Positions 1 through 6,791 of a stretch of 11,881 nucleotides of DNA are shown here, one piece after another. Position 1 is the first letter of the stretch, and each line of letters starts with the position of its first letter. This stretch comes from Deltaproteobacteria bacterium (GTDB lineage: Bacteria; Desulfobacterota; GWC2-55-46; JAUVFY01): the NCBI GenBank assembly GCA_030594025.1, contig JAUVFY010000024.1, positions 1 through 11,881 on the forward strand, read 5' to 3'. The position numbers and the translations under genes were made by a program. A model generated the notes under the pieces. It ran no database searches. It had not been told where the DNA came from and saw only the letters and a list, made by a program, of their open reading frames with translations.

Positions 1-1008
1 GCGACGTATTATCTTTTGCGCTTCGGTTATCGGGGTATCAGGTGTGGTGGTGATTGGAGACGAGGTCATTATCTCAACGGCCGTCCTCTCCGGGAGCACG
101 GTCTTTTTAATGGCGGCGAGGACCTTTTCCCGCGCCTGTATGAGGGTCACGTTTTTAATCGTCGCGGAGGCCGCCTGCGGGTGCCCGCCTCCGCCGAGGA
201 GGCTGGCCACCTTCCCGGCATGGACCTCGGCCCCGGCGCTCCTTGCCACCACGTGCACGCGGTCTCCCATGTCCGCAAGGACAAAAAGGCACCCCATGCC
301 CTCTATGTCACGCAGCCTGTGGGCAAGCATGGCTATGTCGCCCTTGTATTTTTCGACGGATGCCGTGGCTATTACCACGTCAACACCCCCCACGGTATAG
401 GTGGTCTCGTCCTGCAAAAGCGCATTGAGGGCCGAGACCTCGTCCGGGGTCATCTCCCTTTTAAGCAGATCCGAGACCTTCCTTAGATCAGCCCCGCAAG
501 CTAAAAGATACGAGGCAGCCTCGTAGTCCTTTTCGGTCGTGGCCGTGAAGGTAAGCGAGCCCGTGTCCTCGTAAATGCCGGACATGAGAATGGTCGCCTC
601 CTGGGCGGAGAGTTTTATTTTCTTTTTCTTTAAAAGGTGGGTGAATATGGTCGTCGTTGAGCCGTAGTTTTCGTAGACGTCGACCGAGCCCTTCAAATCT
701 CCTTCCTGTCTCGGGTGGTGGTCGTAGACGTGTATGTCGAGGCCTTTTCGAGCAATGAGCTTTGAAAAGGGGCCGATGCGGGAGGGCTGCCTTATGTCCA
801 CGAGTATGAGCCTCGTTACCTTCTCGAGGTCTATATCCTTAAGCCTTTCTATGGTAACGGGCAGCTCGAGCGTCTCCATCGCTTCCCTGAGCCCCTTTTC
901 AAGTGAGCCCGGGAAGACCAGGTGTCCCTTGGGGTAGAGTTTTTTAGCCGCCACCATACTCGCAAGGGTGTCGAAGTCCGCGTTTGTATGTGTGGTTATT
1001 ACCTCCAT
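1..1008 (-). CDS. DHH phosphoesterase-DHHA1-CBS protein, N-terminal 336 residues (3' end beyond window; likely CBS-DHH-CCA tRNA nucleotidyltransferase)
   Basis: This open frame reads leftwards from an ATG at 1008 to the window edge without a stop, giving 336 codons of a longer protein. Visible DHH-family motifs are HTNADFD (7-13), an Asp in LVDIRQ (71), YDHHP (95-99) and YEDTG (146-150). These are the metal-binding residues of DHH phosphoesterases. A DHHA1 domain follows and ends in LLGGGGHPQAAS (270-281). A CBS domain appears to begin at about 310 (VEIMTSSPITTTPD). In deltaproteobacteria-like genomes this order usually continues into a second CBS and a class II tRNA nucleotidyltransferase/poly(A) polymerase domain, which would make it a CCA-adding or A-adding enzyme. 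That part lies outside the window, so the polymerase role is inferred. A GGAGGT sits inside codons 2-3, and no separate upstream ribosome site is visible. The gene is divergent from the 899-residue protein. Confidence 0.88.
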   Translation of the reverse strand, partial: MEVITTHTNADFDTLASMVAAKKLYPKGHLVFPGSLEKGLREAMETLELPVTIERLKDIDLEKVTRLILVDIRQPSRIGPFSKLIARKGLDIHVYDHHPRQEGDLKGSVDVYENYGSTTTIFTHLLKKKKIKLSAQEATILMSGIYEDTGSLTFTATTEKDYEAASYLLACGADLRKVSDLLKREMTPDEVSALNALLQDETTYTVGGVDVVIATASVEKYKGDIAMLAHRLRDIEGMGCLFVLADMGDRVHVVARSAGAEVHAGKVASLLGGGGHPQAASATIKNVTLIQAREKVLAAIKKTVLPERTAVEIMTSSPITTTPDTPITEAQKIIRR

Positions 1009-1014
1009 AAATCG

Positions 1015-1043
1015 ATATTAGCATACTTTAAAGGCCCAATCAA
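1015..1043 (-). promoter_or_regulatory. Candidate sigma70-type promoter for the DHH-CBS gene
   Basis: On the minus strand, TTGATT (1043-1038) and TAATAT (1020-1015) are separated by 17 bases. TGC precedes the -10 hexamer, which resembles an extended -10. The start of transcription would fall near 1008, on the A of the predicted ATG, so the message would be leaderless or nearly so. The hexamers each match consensus at four of six positions; this is prediction only. Confidence 0.45.
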
Positions 1044-1046
1044 AAT

Positions 1047-1093
1047 CAGAAGCCCTTACCGGCCGATGGGCCGGGTTTTTCCCCGTGCTTCTG
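1047..1093. other. Nested inverted repeat between divergent promoters
   Basis: CAGAAGC (1047-1053) is complementary to GCTTCTG (1087-1093). Inside it, CCGGCC (1059-1064) and GGCCGG (1069-1074) form a 6-bp GC stem with loop GATG. A GTTTTT run follows immediately on the plus strand. The inner element therefore looks like a short intrinsic terminator for rightward transcription, yet no rightward gene precedes it. It lies exactly between the two divergent promoters and could instead be an operator or a barrier to read-through. A competing small hairpin is CGGG (1072-1075) with CCCG (1082-1085). Confidence 0.4.
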
Positions 1094-1110
1094 CTGAGCG
1101 CATCTCGTGG

Positions 1111-1139
1111 TTGCATCGGCCCTTAATTTATTATATATT
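1111..1139 (+). promoter_or_regulatory. Candidate sigma70-type promoter for the 899-residue gene
   Basis: TTGCAT (1111-1116) and TATATT (1134-1139) are 17 bases apart within an AT-rich stretch. The predicted transcription start is about 1146, two bases before the ATG at 1148, and no Shine-Dalgarno sequence precedes that ATG. Either the mRNA is leaderless or translation starts further in, at the GTG at 1214, which has its own ribosome site. Confidence 0.5.
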
Positions 1140-1147
1140 TTAACTCT

Positions 1148-3847
1148 ATGGCCGAAAGCTATTGTAAAGAAAGACTTCTCCTTCTGGACCGTCTCTTAAA
1201 GGAGCCCGATACCGTGGCCAGCGGGCGGCTGTGGACGCTCGAGCCCAAGAACTTGAGGTTCCGCTACGGCGAGTCCATAGCGGAGCTTAAGATCCCTTAC
1301 CACCTGGGCGCCGAGGACGAAACTTGCATAGAAGAGGCCGTGACGGGTCTCGCGGGGCTTTTAAAGGAGCGCTTTGAAGAGGCGGCTGAGGCCGCCCCGT
1401 ACAAAGGGGGAAATGCAAGGGGCGGGCTGAGGGAGAAGACCTACAGGACCGATGTGCTGCTTGCGGACTCCCTGGAAAGCAAGGTGGCAAAACAAGTGCT
1501 CGGTACCACGCCGCTCCTGGACACCGCAGTCCTTGCGAGCTGGCTCGCCCCCGGAGGGCCCGGTAAAAGGTTCCTCCAATGGACGACCGACATGGTAGAG
1601 AAGGCCCTTACCGACGAGGCGAAGCACGAGGACGGGGAAAGGACGTCTTATCTGGCCCTGCTGGCCATGATTAAATCTTTGAACGATAAAAAGAAGAAGA
1701 TGAGGGACTTAAGAATAAGGGGAGTTACTTACGAGAAGCTCGACTTCGCGATAGGGCTTACCCTCTTTGCGGCGGTCAGGGCAGTCCTCGGAGAGCTATT
1801 TGAAAGGCTCAAGGCCCAGGAGGCAAACTACTACAGAAAGGAAGCGGAGCTGACCGTCAAAACGGCCCTCGTACCCAGGGCGTTTCTTGCGATACCCTCG
1901 ACACTTCTTTCCGGCTCGTTAAACCCCTACGGCATAAATGCGGATATTTTCCAGGCCCTCTCAACCCGTCTCCCGAAGGTGGAAGATATAGATACGAACG
2001 TGGAGGAACTCGTAAAGGATTCCATAAAGATAATAAAGTACGAAAATACGCTCGTGGAGGCCATGGTCGAGCAGTACAGGGTCATAAAATTAAGGGAATA
2101 CATAATAAACTACCTAATGGACTTTGACATCCCCGGCCATAAGGCCCACAGGCTCCTCTACGACCTTTACGAGGAAGACCGCAATTTAACGGCCTACTTG
2201 AAAGAACCCAAGAAGATGGAAGGGCTCCGGGCGGCTTTCGATGAGGCGAGAAAGAACTTCGCAAGGGACAGGAAAAGGGCCGAAGCGGTCGAAAGGCTCG
2301 GGGAAGAGCTCAAGGGCTTTAAAAAGAGGGGGTGGTTAGCGAAGGGAAGGGATGAGACCGCTTCGGCCCTTTATACCGTGGTTCTGGGCTTCTATGCGGC
2401 ATGCTTCGACGAGCATGTGGACAAATACGCGGGGCTTATGAGGGTCTACCTTACGGACAGGAGGGCCGAGTTCGACGACAAGACGCTCTTCGACGAGTAC
2501 CAGAGGGGCAGGCTCTACCGTTTCTCGCTCGATGCCCGGCCCATCCTCGCAACCCTTACCCGCGGGGAAGAAGGCCAGCTTTTTGTGGACATGAAGGACT
2601 TTACCAAGAAGACCCTCAAGGTCAAAGAGATAGCCATGGCGGAGTTCCTGAAGGAGAACTTTTACAGCCCCATACTCGATGCGGCAAGCCGTTACGGGGC
2701 CGGGATGGGCCTTCTCGCCGACGAGCGCGGCATCAGGCTCAACAGCTTCCCTGGAGACGCGGCCATATTCTCCGGGGGTGTGGCGAACCTGGTGGCCCTT
2801 GCCCATGATATTGGAAAGATAATCAGACAGTACCGTGAAAAGCTCCTGAAGAGGCTTCCGCCGGTAAAGGAAGAACTGCTGCCCGAAGAGGTTCACAGGG
2901 ACTTTGCGTCCAGAAAGGAAGAGCTCAGAAAAAGCAGGGCGGCGCTGGAGAAGGCCATTGCCAGGGGTGACGAGGACGCCAGGACGAAGCTCTTGAGGCT
3001 CGTTGACGAGGAACAGAGGATCGAGAAGAGTTTCAGGAAAAAACTCGAAGCAGCCATAGCAACGGAGATCGACGCGGGTCTTTTCATATCTTACGGCGTG
3101 AAGGCCGAGACGTTGATCATAGATGGGAAGGAGGACTTCACCGAGCCCATGAAGGTCGCCATAGGGGAGAAGATCAACGAGGCCGCCCGCGGCGCATACA
3201 GACACCCCATGGTAAGGGCCAAGCTTGAGATGCTTCTTGAAAACGAAAGGCACAAGAGGAACAACATGGAACTCCAGTACCCCTTTGACATATACATAGA
3301 CAGGACCTATTCGGTGCGGATGACGCCCGAGCTCGATAAGGCCATCGAAAGCCTGGTGGCAGGCAAGACAGTGGCGGATGAGAAAGCCATCGCACAGGAG
3401 GTGGCAAAACGCTACTATAACGACCTCAGAAACCTTAAAAAAGGTCAGCCCCTTACGTCGCTTAGGCTCCTGTCTTCATCAACCGATATATACAACAGGG
3501 GCCGGGCCATAACCAAGCAGGCCCTCGAGGCATACATAAGGGAAACCAGAGGTAAAAGGTTCTTCTTTAAAAAGGATACGAAGGTATCCGAGCTCAAAAG
3601 CTCCATAAGGGAGATGTTCTTCTTCCCCCGCGAAGAGCTGGAACTCTGGTTCGGCGTCGAGGTCAAGGAGGGTATGGAGTTTATAGAAGGGTTTGTAGGT
3701 AGCGGTGAGATAGCCTTCAGGGGTTTTGAATCGAAGCCGCCGATTGTTGTCTACGAGATGCTCGACAACGAAGAGCCCTTTTTCAGGGCCCTGAGAGAAC
3801 ACCACTTCAGGGTCTGGCTCGAAGATGCGAAGAAGGCTCAGCGCTGA
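1148..3847 (+). CDS. Large uncharacterised protein with a divergent class III nucleotidyl cyclase-like domain interrupted by a coiled coil
   Basis: I do not recognise a named family. The protein is 899 residues, highly charged and mostly helical, with no signal peptide or clear membrane segment. Residues 1-470 match nothing I know. From about 475 the pattern is that of a class III adenylate/guanylate cyclase. LFVDMKDFT (478-486) resembles the first metal-binding motif, with D481. SFPGDAAIF (533-541) resembles the second, with D537. IGEKINEAARG (672-682) resembles the transition-state motif, with N677 and R681 at the usual N-x3-R spacing. Between the last two lies an extra Lys/Glu/Arg-rich coiled coil (about 563-635). 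The residues that usually select ATP or GTP are not recognisable, so activity and substrate are open. The start is uncertain: ATG 1148 has no ribosome site, while GTG 1214 (codon 23) is preceded by AAAGGAG at 9 bases. The 3' end overlaps the convergent larE by 10 bases. Confidence 0.8.
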   Translation: MAESYCKERLLLLDRLLKEPDTVASGRLWTLEPKNLRFRYGESIAELKIPYHLGAEDETCIEEAVTGLAGLLKERFEEAAEAAPYKGGNARGGLREKTYRTDVLLADSLESKVAKQVLGTTPLLDTAVLASWLAPGGPGKRFLQWTTDMVEKALTDEAKHEDGERTSYLALLAMIKSLNDKKKKMRDLRIRGVTYEKLDFAIGLTLFAAVRAVLGELFERLKAQEANYYRKEAELTVKTALVPRAFLAIPSTLLSGSLNPYGINADIFQALSTRLPKVEDIDTNVEELVKDSIKIIKYENTLVEAMVEQYRVIKLREYIINYLMDFDIPGHKAHRLLYDLYEEDRNLTAYLKEPKKMEGLRAAFDEARKNFARDRKRAEAVERLGEELKGFKKRGWLAKGRDETASALYTVVLGFYAACFDEHVDKYAGLMRVYLTDRRAEFDDKTLFDEYQRGRLYRFSLDARPILATLTRGEEGQLFVDMKDFTKKTLKVKEIAMAEFLKENFYSPILDAASRYGAGMGLLADERGIRLNSFPGDAAIFSGGVANLVALAHDIGKIIRQYREKLLKRLPPVKEELLPEEVHRDFASRKEELRKSRAALEKAIARGDEDARTKLLRLVDEEQRIEKSFRKKLEAAIATEIDAGLFISYGVKAETLIIDGKEDFTEPMKVAIGEKINEAARGAYRHPMVRAKLEMLLENERHKRNNMELQYPFDIYIDRTYSVRMTPELDKAIESLVAGKTVADEKAIAQEVAKRYYNDLRNLKKGQPLTSLRLLSSSTDIYNRGRAITKQALEAYIRETRGKRFFFKKDTKVSELKSSIREMFFFPREELELWFGVEVKEGMEFIEGFVGSGEIAFRGFESKPPIVVYEMLDNEEPFFRALREHHFRVWLEDAKKAQR
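1198..1216 (+). promoter_or_regulatory. Ribosome binding site with alternative in-frame GTG start
   Basis: AAAGGAG (1198-1204) lies 9 bases before an in-frame GTG (1214-1216), codon 23 of the 899-residue reading frame. The upstream ATG at 1148 lacks any such site. If this is the true start, the protein is 877 residues and the mRNA leader from the predicted promoter is about 68 bases. Confidence 0.4.
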
Positions 3848-4695
3848 GGGCTACGGCCCTTTAAGACCTCGTTCATGCTCCCGGCCCTGTAACCCTCGAG
3901 GTCCACGGTCACGTAGATAAAACCTATCTTCTTGAAACCCTCAACAACTTTCTTTCTTACGCTTTTCTTTAAAAACTTTTCAATTTCCGAGGGCTCGACC
4001 TCTATCCTTGCGGTCTCGTTGTGATACCTCAGCCTGAACTGATGGAAGCCGAGCTCTTTTAGCAGCTCTTCGCCCTTTTCGACCTTATCGAGCCTTTCCT
4101 CGGTTATCCTCGTCCCGTAGGGGAACCTCGAAGAGAGGCAGGCAAGGTTAGGTTTTTCCCATGTGGGAAGCCCCAGCTGCCTGCTGAGATGCCTTATCTC
4201 CTCCTTGGTGAGCCCTGCCTCCTCGAGAGGGGCCCTTATACCGAGTTTCCTTGCAGCCTCTTTACCGGGCCGGTAGTCGTCCCGGTCGTCAGCGTTCGTG
4301 CCATCTGCGACCCATTTTATGCCGAGACCCTTTGCCTCCCTCACGCATATCTCGAAGAGTTCCTGCTTGCACCAGTAGCACCTCTTTTCGGTATTCTCGG
4401 TGAAGTTCGGTATGAGGAGCTCGTTTGACTCAACGACCTTATGCCTTACCCCGAAACTTTTTGTCAGGGCCTGTGCCTCGTTGAGCTCGGTTTCGAGGTA
4501 GGTGGGCGAGGTGGCGGTAAGGGCCGCCGCTTTTTCGCCGAGTGTGTCGACGGCGACCTTTAAAAGGAAGGTGGAGTCCACCCCGCCCGAGAAGGCAACG
4601 AGAACAGAGCCCATCTCGCCGAGCAGCCTTTTAAGCTCTTCGAGCTTTTCCTGAGCCCTCGTGACGGGCTTTACCGCACACTCCCGCTTCAACAT
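3838..4695 (-). CDS. larE: LarE-type ATP-dependent sulfur transferase (three-cysteine type)
   Basis: This is a 285-residue PP-loop ATPase. SGGVDST (36-42) is the nucleotide-binding loop; WVADGTNADD (128-137) and ACLSSRFPYGTRIT (185-198) are typical of LarE. LarE adenylates the pyridinium carboxylate precursor of the nickel-pincer nucleotide cofactor and inserts sulfur. In the single-Cys form the enzyme sacrifices its own cysteine. Here C106 and C109 (RCYWCK) together with C186 make the three-cysteine set that in other members holds a [4Fe-4S] cluster, so a catalytic cluster-dependent mode is likely by inference. The ATG at 4695 has GAGGAG (4709-4704) 8 bases upstream and overlaps the end of the upstream thiolase gene by 7 bases, so the two are co-transcribed and probably translationally coupled. 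No larA, larB or larC is in the window, so the true substrate is not proven by context. The 3' end overlaps the convergent 899-residue gene by 10 bases. Confidence 0.88.
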   Translation of the reverse strand: MLKRECAVKPVTRAQEKLEELKRLLGEMGSVLVAFSGGVDSTFLLKVAVDTLGEKAAALTATSPTYLETELNEAQALTKSFGVRHKVVESNELLIPNFTENTEKRCYWCKQELFEICVREAKGLGIKWVADGTNADDRDDYRPGKEAARKLGIRAPLEEAGLTKEEIRHLSRQLGLPTWEKPNLACLSSRFPYGTRITEERLDKVEKGEELLKELGFHQFRLRYHNETARIEVEPSEIEKFLKKSVRKKVVEGFKKIGFIYVTVDLEGYRAGSMNEVLKGRSPQR

Positions 4696-5714
4696 ACCCT
4701 GGACTCCTCTATGGTCTTTTCGTCGGCCGATTTTTCTGCCTCGAACTCGGTGGATATGCCGTCTCTGGTGGCCTTCAAATGGCCCCCTTTGCCCGTTTTT
4801 TTATTGGCGTACCTGAGCACAAGCCCGCCCACAAACTCGTGGATCCCGTTTTCCATCGAGCCGCAGACAAGGACCACCGGGCCCGGGAAACCCACCGGCT
4901 CGACGAGCGTGTCGCCGGGTTGTGCGAGCCCGGAAAGCTTTTTATTATCCGCCTCGTCCCTTCCCACGACGATCTTGACGCCCTCGAATCTGAAATGCCT
5001 GCCGGCCTTGAGTACATTGAGGTCCTTCGCCGTTATGGACCGTTTGTGGTCCAGGAGGTCTTTTACCTTCATGGAGAATATCTTGTCCGTAAGCAGACAG
5101 CCACCCGAAGGGCAGGGGTAGTCCTGGATATTGAGGTCACCGGCGAGTTCCATCTGGGGCTTTCTTGTTCTGCCCACCATCGAAAGGAGTCTTTCCCTGT
5201 CCACGAGGCCGGTCTTCTCGGGTATTGTGGGTTCGAGATGTTTTGCCGAAAGTGGCCTTAAGATTAATCCCTCGGTGCCGCTTTGGTTTTCTATGGTGCC
5301 GAAGCAGTCCCTTCTCTGGCTCATGGGCCTCTGGCCCAGGACCTCACCGGTTATTATAAACGAGGCCCCTATCTCCTCCATGTACCTTCTGGCCTCTTTG
5401 AACATGTATATGCGGCAGTCCATGCAGGGGTTTATGCCCTTGCCCCGGCCGTACTTAGGATTTCTCACAAGCTCTATATAATCGGGCCCTTTGGCCATTA
5501 CCTTTATGGGCACACCGAACTCCGTGGCAACCCTCAGGGCCTCGCTCCTGCAGCCCCCGCCGGCCGGAGCGGTTTTGTGTTTTCTTCCGGAGTTGCACGT
5601 GCAGAACGCCGAGATGAAGTTAAGGGCATGGACCTCTATACCCTGGTCCATTATCACCTTTACCGCGAGGGTTGAATCGAGCCCCCCGGAAAGAAGTGCC
5701 ACAGCTTTTGCCAT
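4689..5714 (-). CDS. MnmA/ThiI-like tRNA thiolase (PP-loop ATPase with DUF814-like C-terminus)
   Basis: The protein has 341 residues. LLSGGLDST (7-15) is an N-terminal PP-loop that would adenylate a tRNA base or other acceptor. Cysteines are abundant: FCTC (37-40), C55, NPCMDC (95-100, resembling the catalytic-Cys region of MnmA) and CPSGGC (201-206). The stretch at about 236-260 (GRHFRFEGVK, VVGRDEADNKKL) resembles DUF814/NFACT-R domains. Relatives are variously named thiouridylase, ThiI or tRNA methyltransferase subunit, so the exact modified base is unknown. I start the gene at the ATG at 5714 because GGAGGT (5729-5724) lies 9 bases before it. A TTG seven codons upstream would extend the frame, but that ribosome site would then lie inside the gene. 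It is the first gene of a two-gene unit with larE, behind a strong promoter. Confidence 0.82.
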   Translation of the reverse strand: MAKAVALLSGGLDSTLAVKVIMDQGIEVHALNFISAFCTCNSGRKHKTAPAGGGCRSEALRVATEFGVPIKVMAKGPDYIELVRNPKYGRGKGINPCMDCRIYMFKEARRYMEEIGASFIITGEVLGQRPMSQRRDCFGTIENQSGTEGLILRPLSAKHLEPTIPEKTGLVDRERLLSMVGRTRKPQMELAGDLNIQDYPCPSGGCLLTDKIFSMKVKDLLDHKRSITAKDLNVLKAGRHFRFEGVKIVVGRDEADNKKLSGLAQPGDTLVEPVGFPGPVVLVCGSMENGIHEFVGGLVLRYANKKTGKGGHLKATRDGISTEFEAEKSADEKTIEESRVC

Positions 5715-5723
5715 ACTTAAAAT

Positions 5724-5729
5724 ACCTCC
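5724..5729 (-). promoter_or_regulatory. Ribosome binding site that fixes the thiolase start
   Basis: GGAGGT on the minus strand lies 9 bases before the ATG at 5714. It argues against the longer frame that begins with TTG at 5735. Confidence 0.75.
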
Positions 5730-5740
5730 AGACAAACCCC

Positions 5741-5768
5741 TTGTAATTTTACATTATGATATTATACT
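5741..5768 (+). promoter_or_regulatory. Candidate promoter for the site-2 protease unit
   Basis: TTGTAA (5741-5746) and TATACT (5763-5768) are 16 bases apart on the plus strand. The predicted start is near 5775, leaving a leader of about 94 bases before the ATG at 5869. The -10 overlaps the -10 of the opposing promoter on the minus strand. A small hairpin, AAAGCG/CGCTTT (5831-5846), lies in the leader. Confidence 0.4.
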
Positions 5769-5789
5769 TGGTGGGTTGCGAAAAATCAA
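5761..5789 (-). promoter_or_regulatory. Strong sigma70-type promoter for the thiolase-larE operon
   Basis: On the minus strand, TTGATT (5789-5784) and a perfect TATAAT (5766-5761) are 17 bases apart. The transcription start would be near 5754, about 40 bases before the ATG at 5714. This is one of the better promoter matches in the window. Confidence 0.65.
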
Positions 5790-5868
5790 AACCTTTAGAA
5801 ACCGCGCGGCTCGATAAGACCTGTTGAAACAAAGCGCCCGCGCTTTCCGGGACCAGGAAGTTTAAACC

Positions 5869-6771
5869 ATGAGAGAAGAACACCCCCTCAAGATAGGGGA
5901 GCCACACTTCGGAAGAGCTGAGCCGCGAAAGAAGCTACTTATCCCGGCGCTGTTATTTCTTATAACCATCGTAACGACCGTTACCGCCGGGGCGCTCTTC
6001 GAAGGTGTAAACCCTTTCGAGGACCCCGGGGGGCTGGTAAAGGGCATCCCTTTTTCGGCCTCGATTCTTTTGATACTCGGAACCCATGAGCTCGGCCACT
6101 ACTTCACCTCAAAAAGGCACGGGGTCTCCGCCACACTGCCCTTTTTCATACCCGGCCCCCCGATACCGCCGCTCATAGGGACCTTCGGCGCGGTTATAAG
6201 GATGAAGTCCCCCATAGTGACGAAGAAGGCCCTTGTTGACATAGGGGCCGCGGGTCCGCTTTTGGGCTTTTTAGTGGCTGTATTTGTGACCATATGGGGG
6301 CTAACCCTCTCGGAGGTCGGGCTGAAACCGCTCCCTGAAGAGGGGTTCGCTCTTGGCCTCGGCACCTCTGTTATCTTTAATATCCTGACCTACGTAACGG
6401 TGGGGCCCGTTCCTGAAGGTTACGACGTGTACCTCCACTCGGTGGCCTTCGCCGGATGGATAGGCTTTTTTGTTACGGCCATAAACCTTATCCCTATAGG
6501 CCAGCTCGACGGCGGGCACGTCGTTTACGCCCTCGTGGGGCCCCGTCACAGGGAGGTGTCCATGGCAATGGTCGCTGTTCTCTGTATCTTCGGGGTCTTT
6601 ACCTGGATGGGCTGGCTCCTGTGGGCGGCACTTGCAACCGTGATAGGCATATGGCACCCGCCGGTAAGAGACCAGCATCTACCAATGGACAGGAGGAGAA
6701 AGGCCCTGAGCCTTATAACGCTCGCGGTCTTCGTCTTGACTTTTATTCCGACGCCATTTTATATTTATTGA
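5869..6771 (+). CDS. Site-2 protease family (M50) intramembrane metalloprotease
   Basis: This 300-residue multi-spanning membrane protein carries the two hallmarks of intramembrane zinc metalloproteases: HELGH (73-77) within a hydrophobic helix, and NLIPIGQLDGGH (206-217), whose D214 is the third zinc ligand. Hydrophobic segments lie at about 23-42, 61-78, 127-146, 190-210, 233-260 and 279-298. FIPGPPIPPLIGTFGAVI (93-110) is the conserved loop of the short, PDZ-less S2P/EGY-type subgroup. No PDZ domain is visible, unlike RseP. Such enzymes cut transmembrane helices, often to release anti-sigma or transcription factors; the substrate here is not evident. The ATG at 5869 has AGGAAG (5855-5860) 8 bases upstream. 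It leads a three-gene unit with the small cytochrome and the metallo-hydrolase. Confidence 0.9.
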   Translation: MREEHPLKIGEPHFGRAEPRKKLLIPALLFLITIVTTVTAGALFEGVNPFEDPGGLVKGIPFSASILLILGTHELGHYFTSKRHGVSATLPFFIPGPPIPPLIGTFGAVIRMKSPIVTKKALVDIGAAGPLLGFLVAVFVTIWGLTLSEVGLKPLPEEGFALGLGTSVIFNILTYVTVGPVPEGYDVYLHSVAFAGWIGFFVTAINLIPIGQLDGGHVVYALVGPRHREVSMAMVAVLCIFGVFTWMGWLLWAALATVIGIWHPPVRDQHLPMDRRRKALSLITLAVFVLTFIPTPFYIY

Positions 6772-6791
6772 ATAGAAAGGGAAGGGAGCAG

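Noticed and set aside
16..486. Plus-strand open frame of 156 residues at the left edge
   Set aside because: It is opposite the DHH-CBS gene, whose DHH, DHHA1 and CBS motifs are clear on the minus strand.
2795..2820. AHDIGK resembling an HD-type phosphohydrolase motif
   Set aside because: It is a single short match without the other HD-domain histidines and aspartate, and it falls in the helix expected after the second cyclase metal motif. Coincidence is more likely.
2336..3253. 305-residue open frame on the minus strand
   Set aside because: It lies wholly opposite the 899-residue gene, has no ribosome site or recognisable motif, and its length follows from the GC-biased codon pattern of the sense gene.
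5715..5735. Seven-codon N-terminal extension of the thiolase from a TTG
   Set aside because: The GGAGGT that serves the ATG at 5714 would lie inside it, and the PP-loop already sits close to the N-terminus from the ATG.
5831..5846. AAAGCG/CGCTTT hairpin in the leader of the site-2 protease
   Set aside because: It is only six base pairs with a tight loop and no T-run; too weak to call a terminator or riboswitch.
6456..6791. Upstream extension of the small cytochrome frame
   Set aside because: It overlaps the site-2 protease gene in another frame, has an Arg/Pro-rich shadow composition, and the ATG at 6792 has a proper ribosome site.
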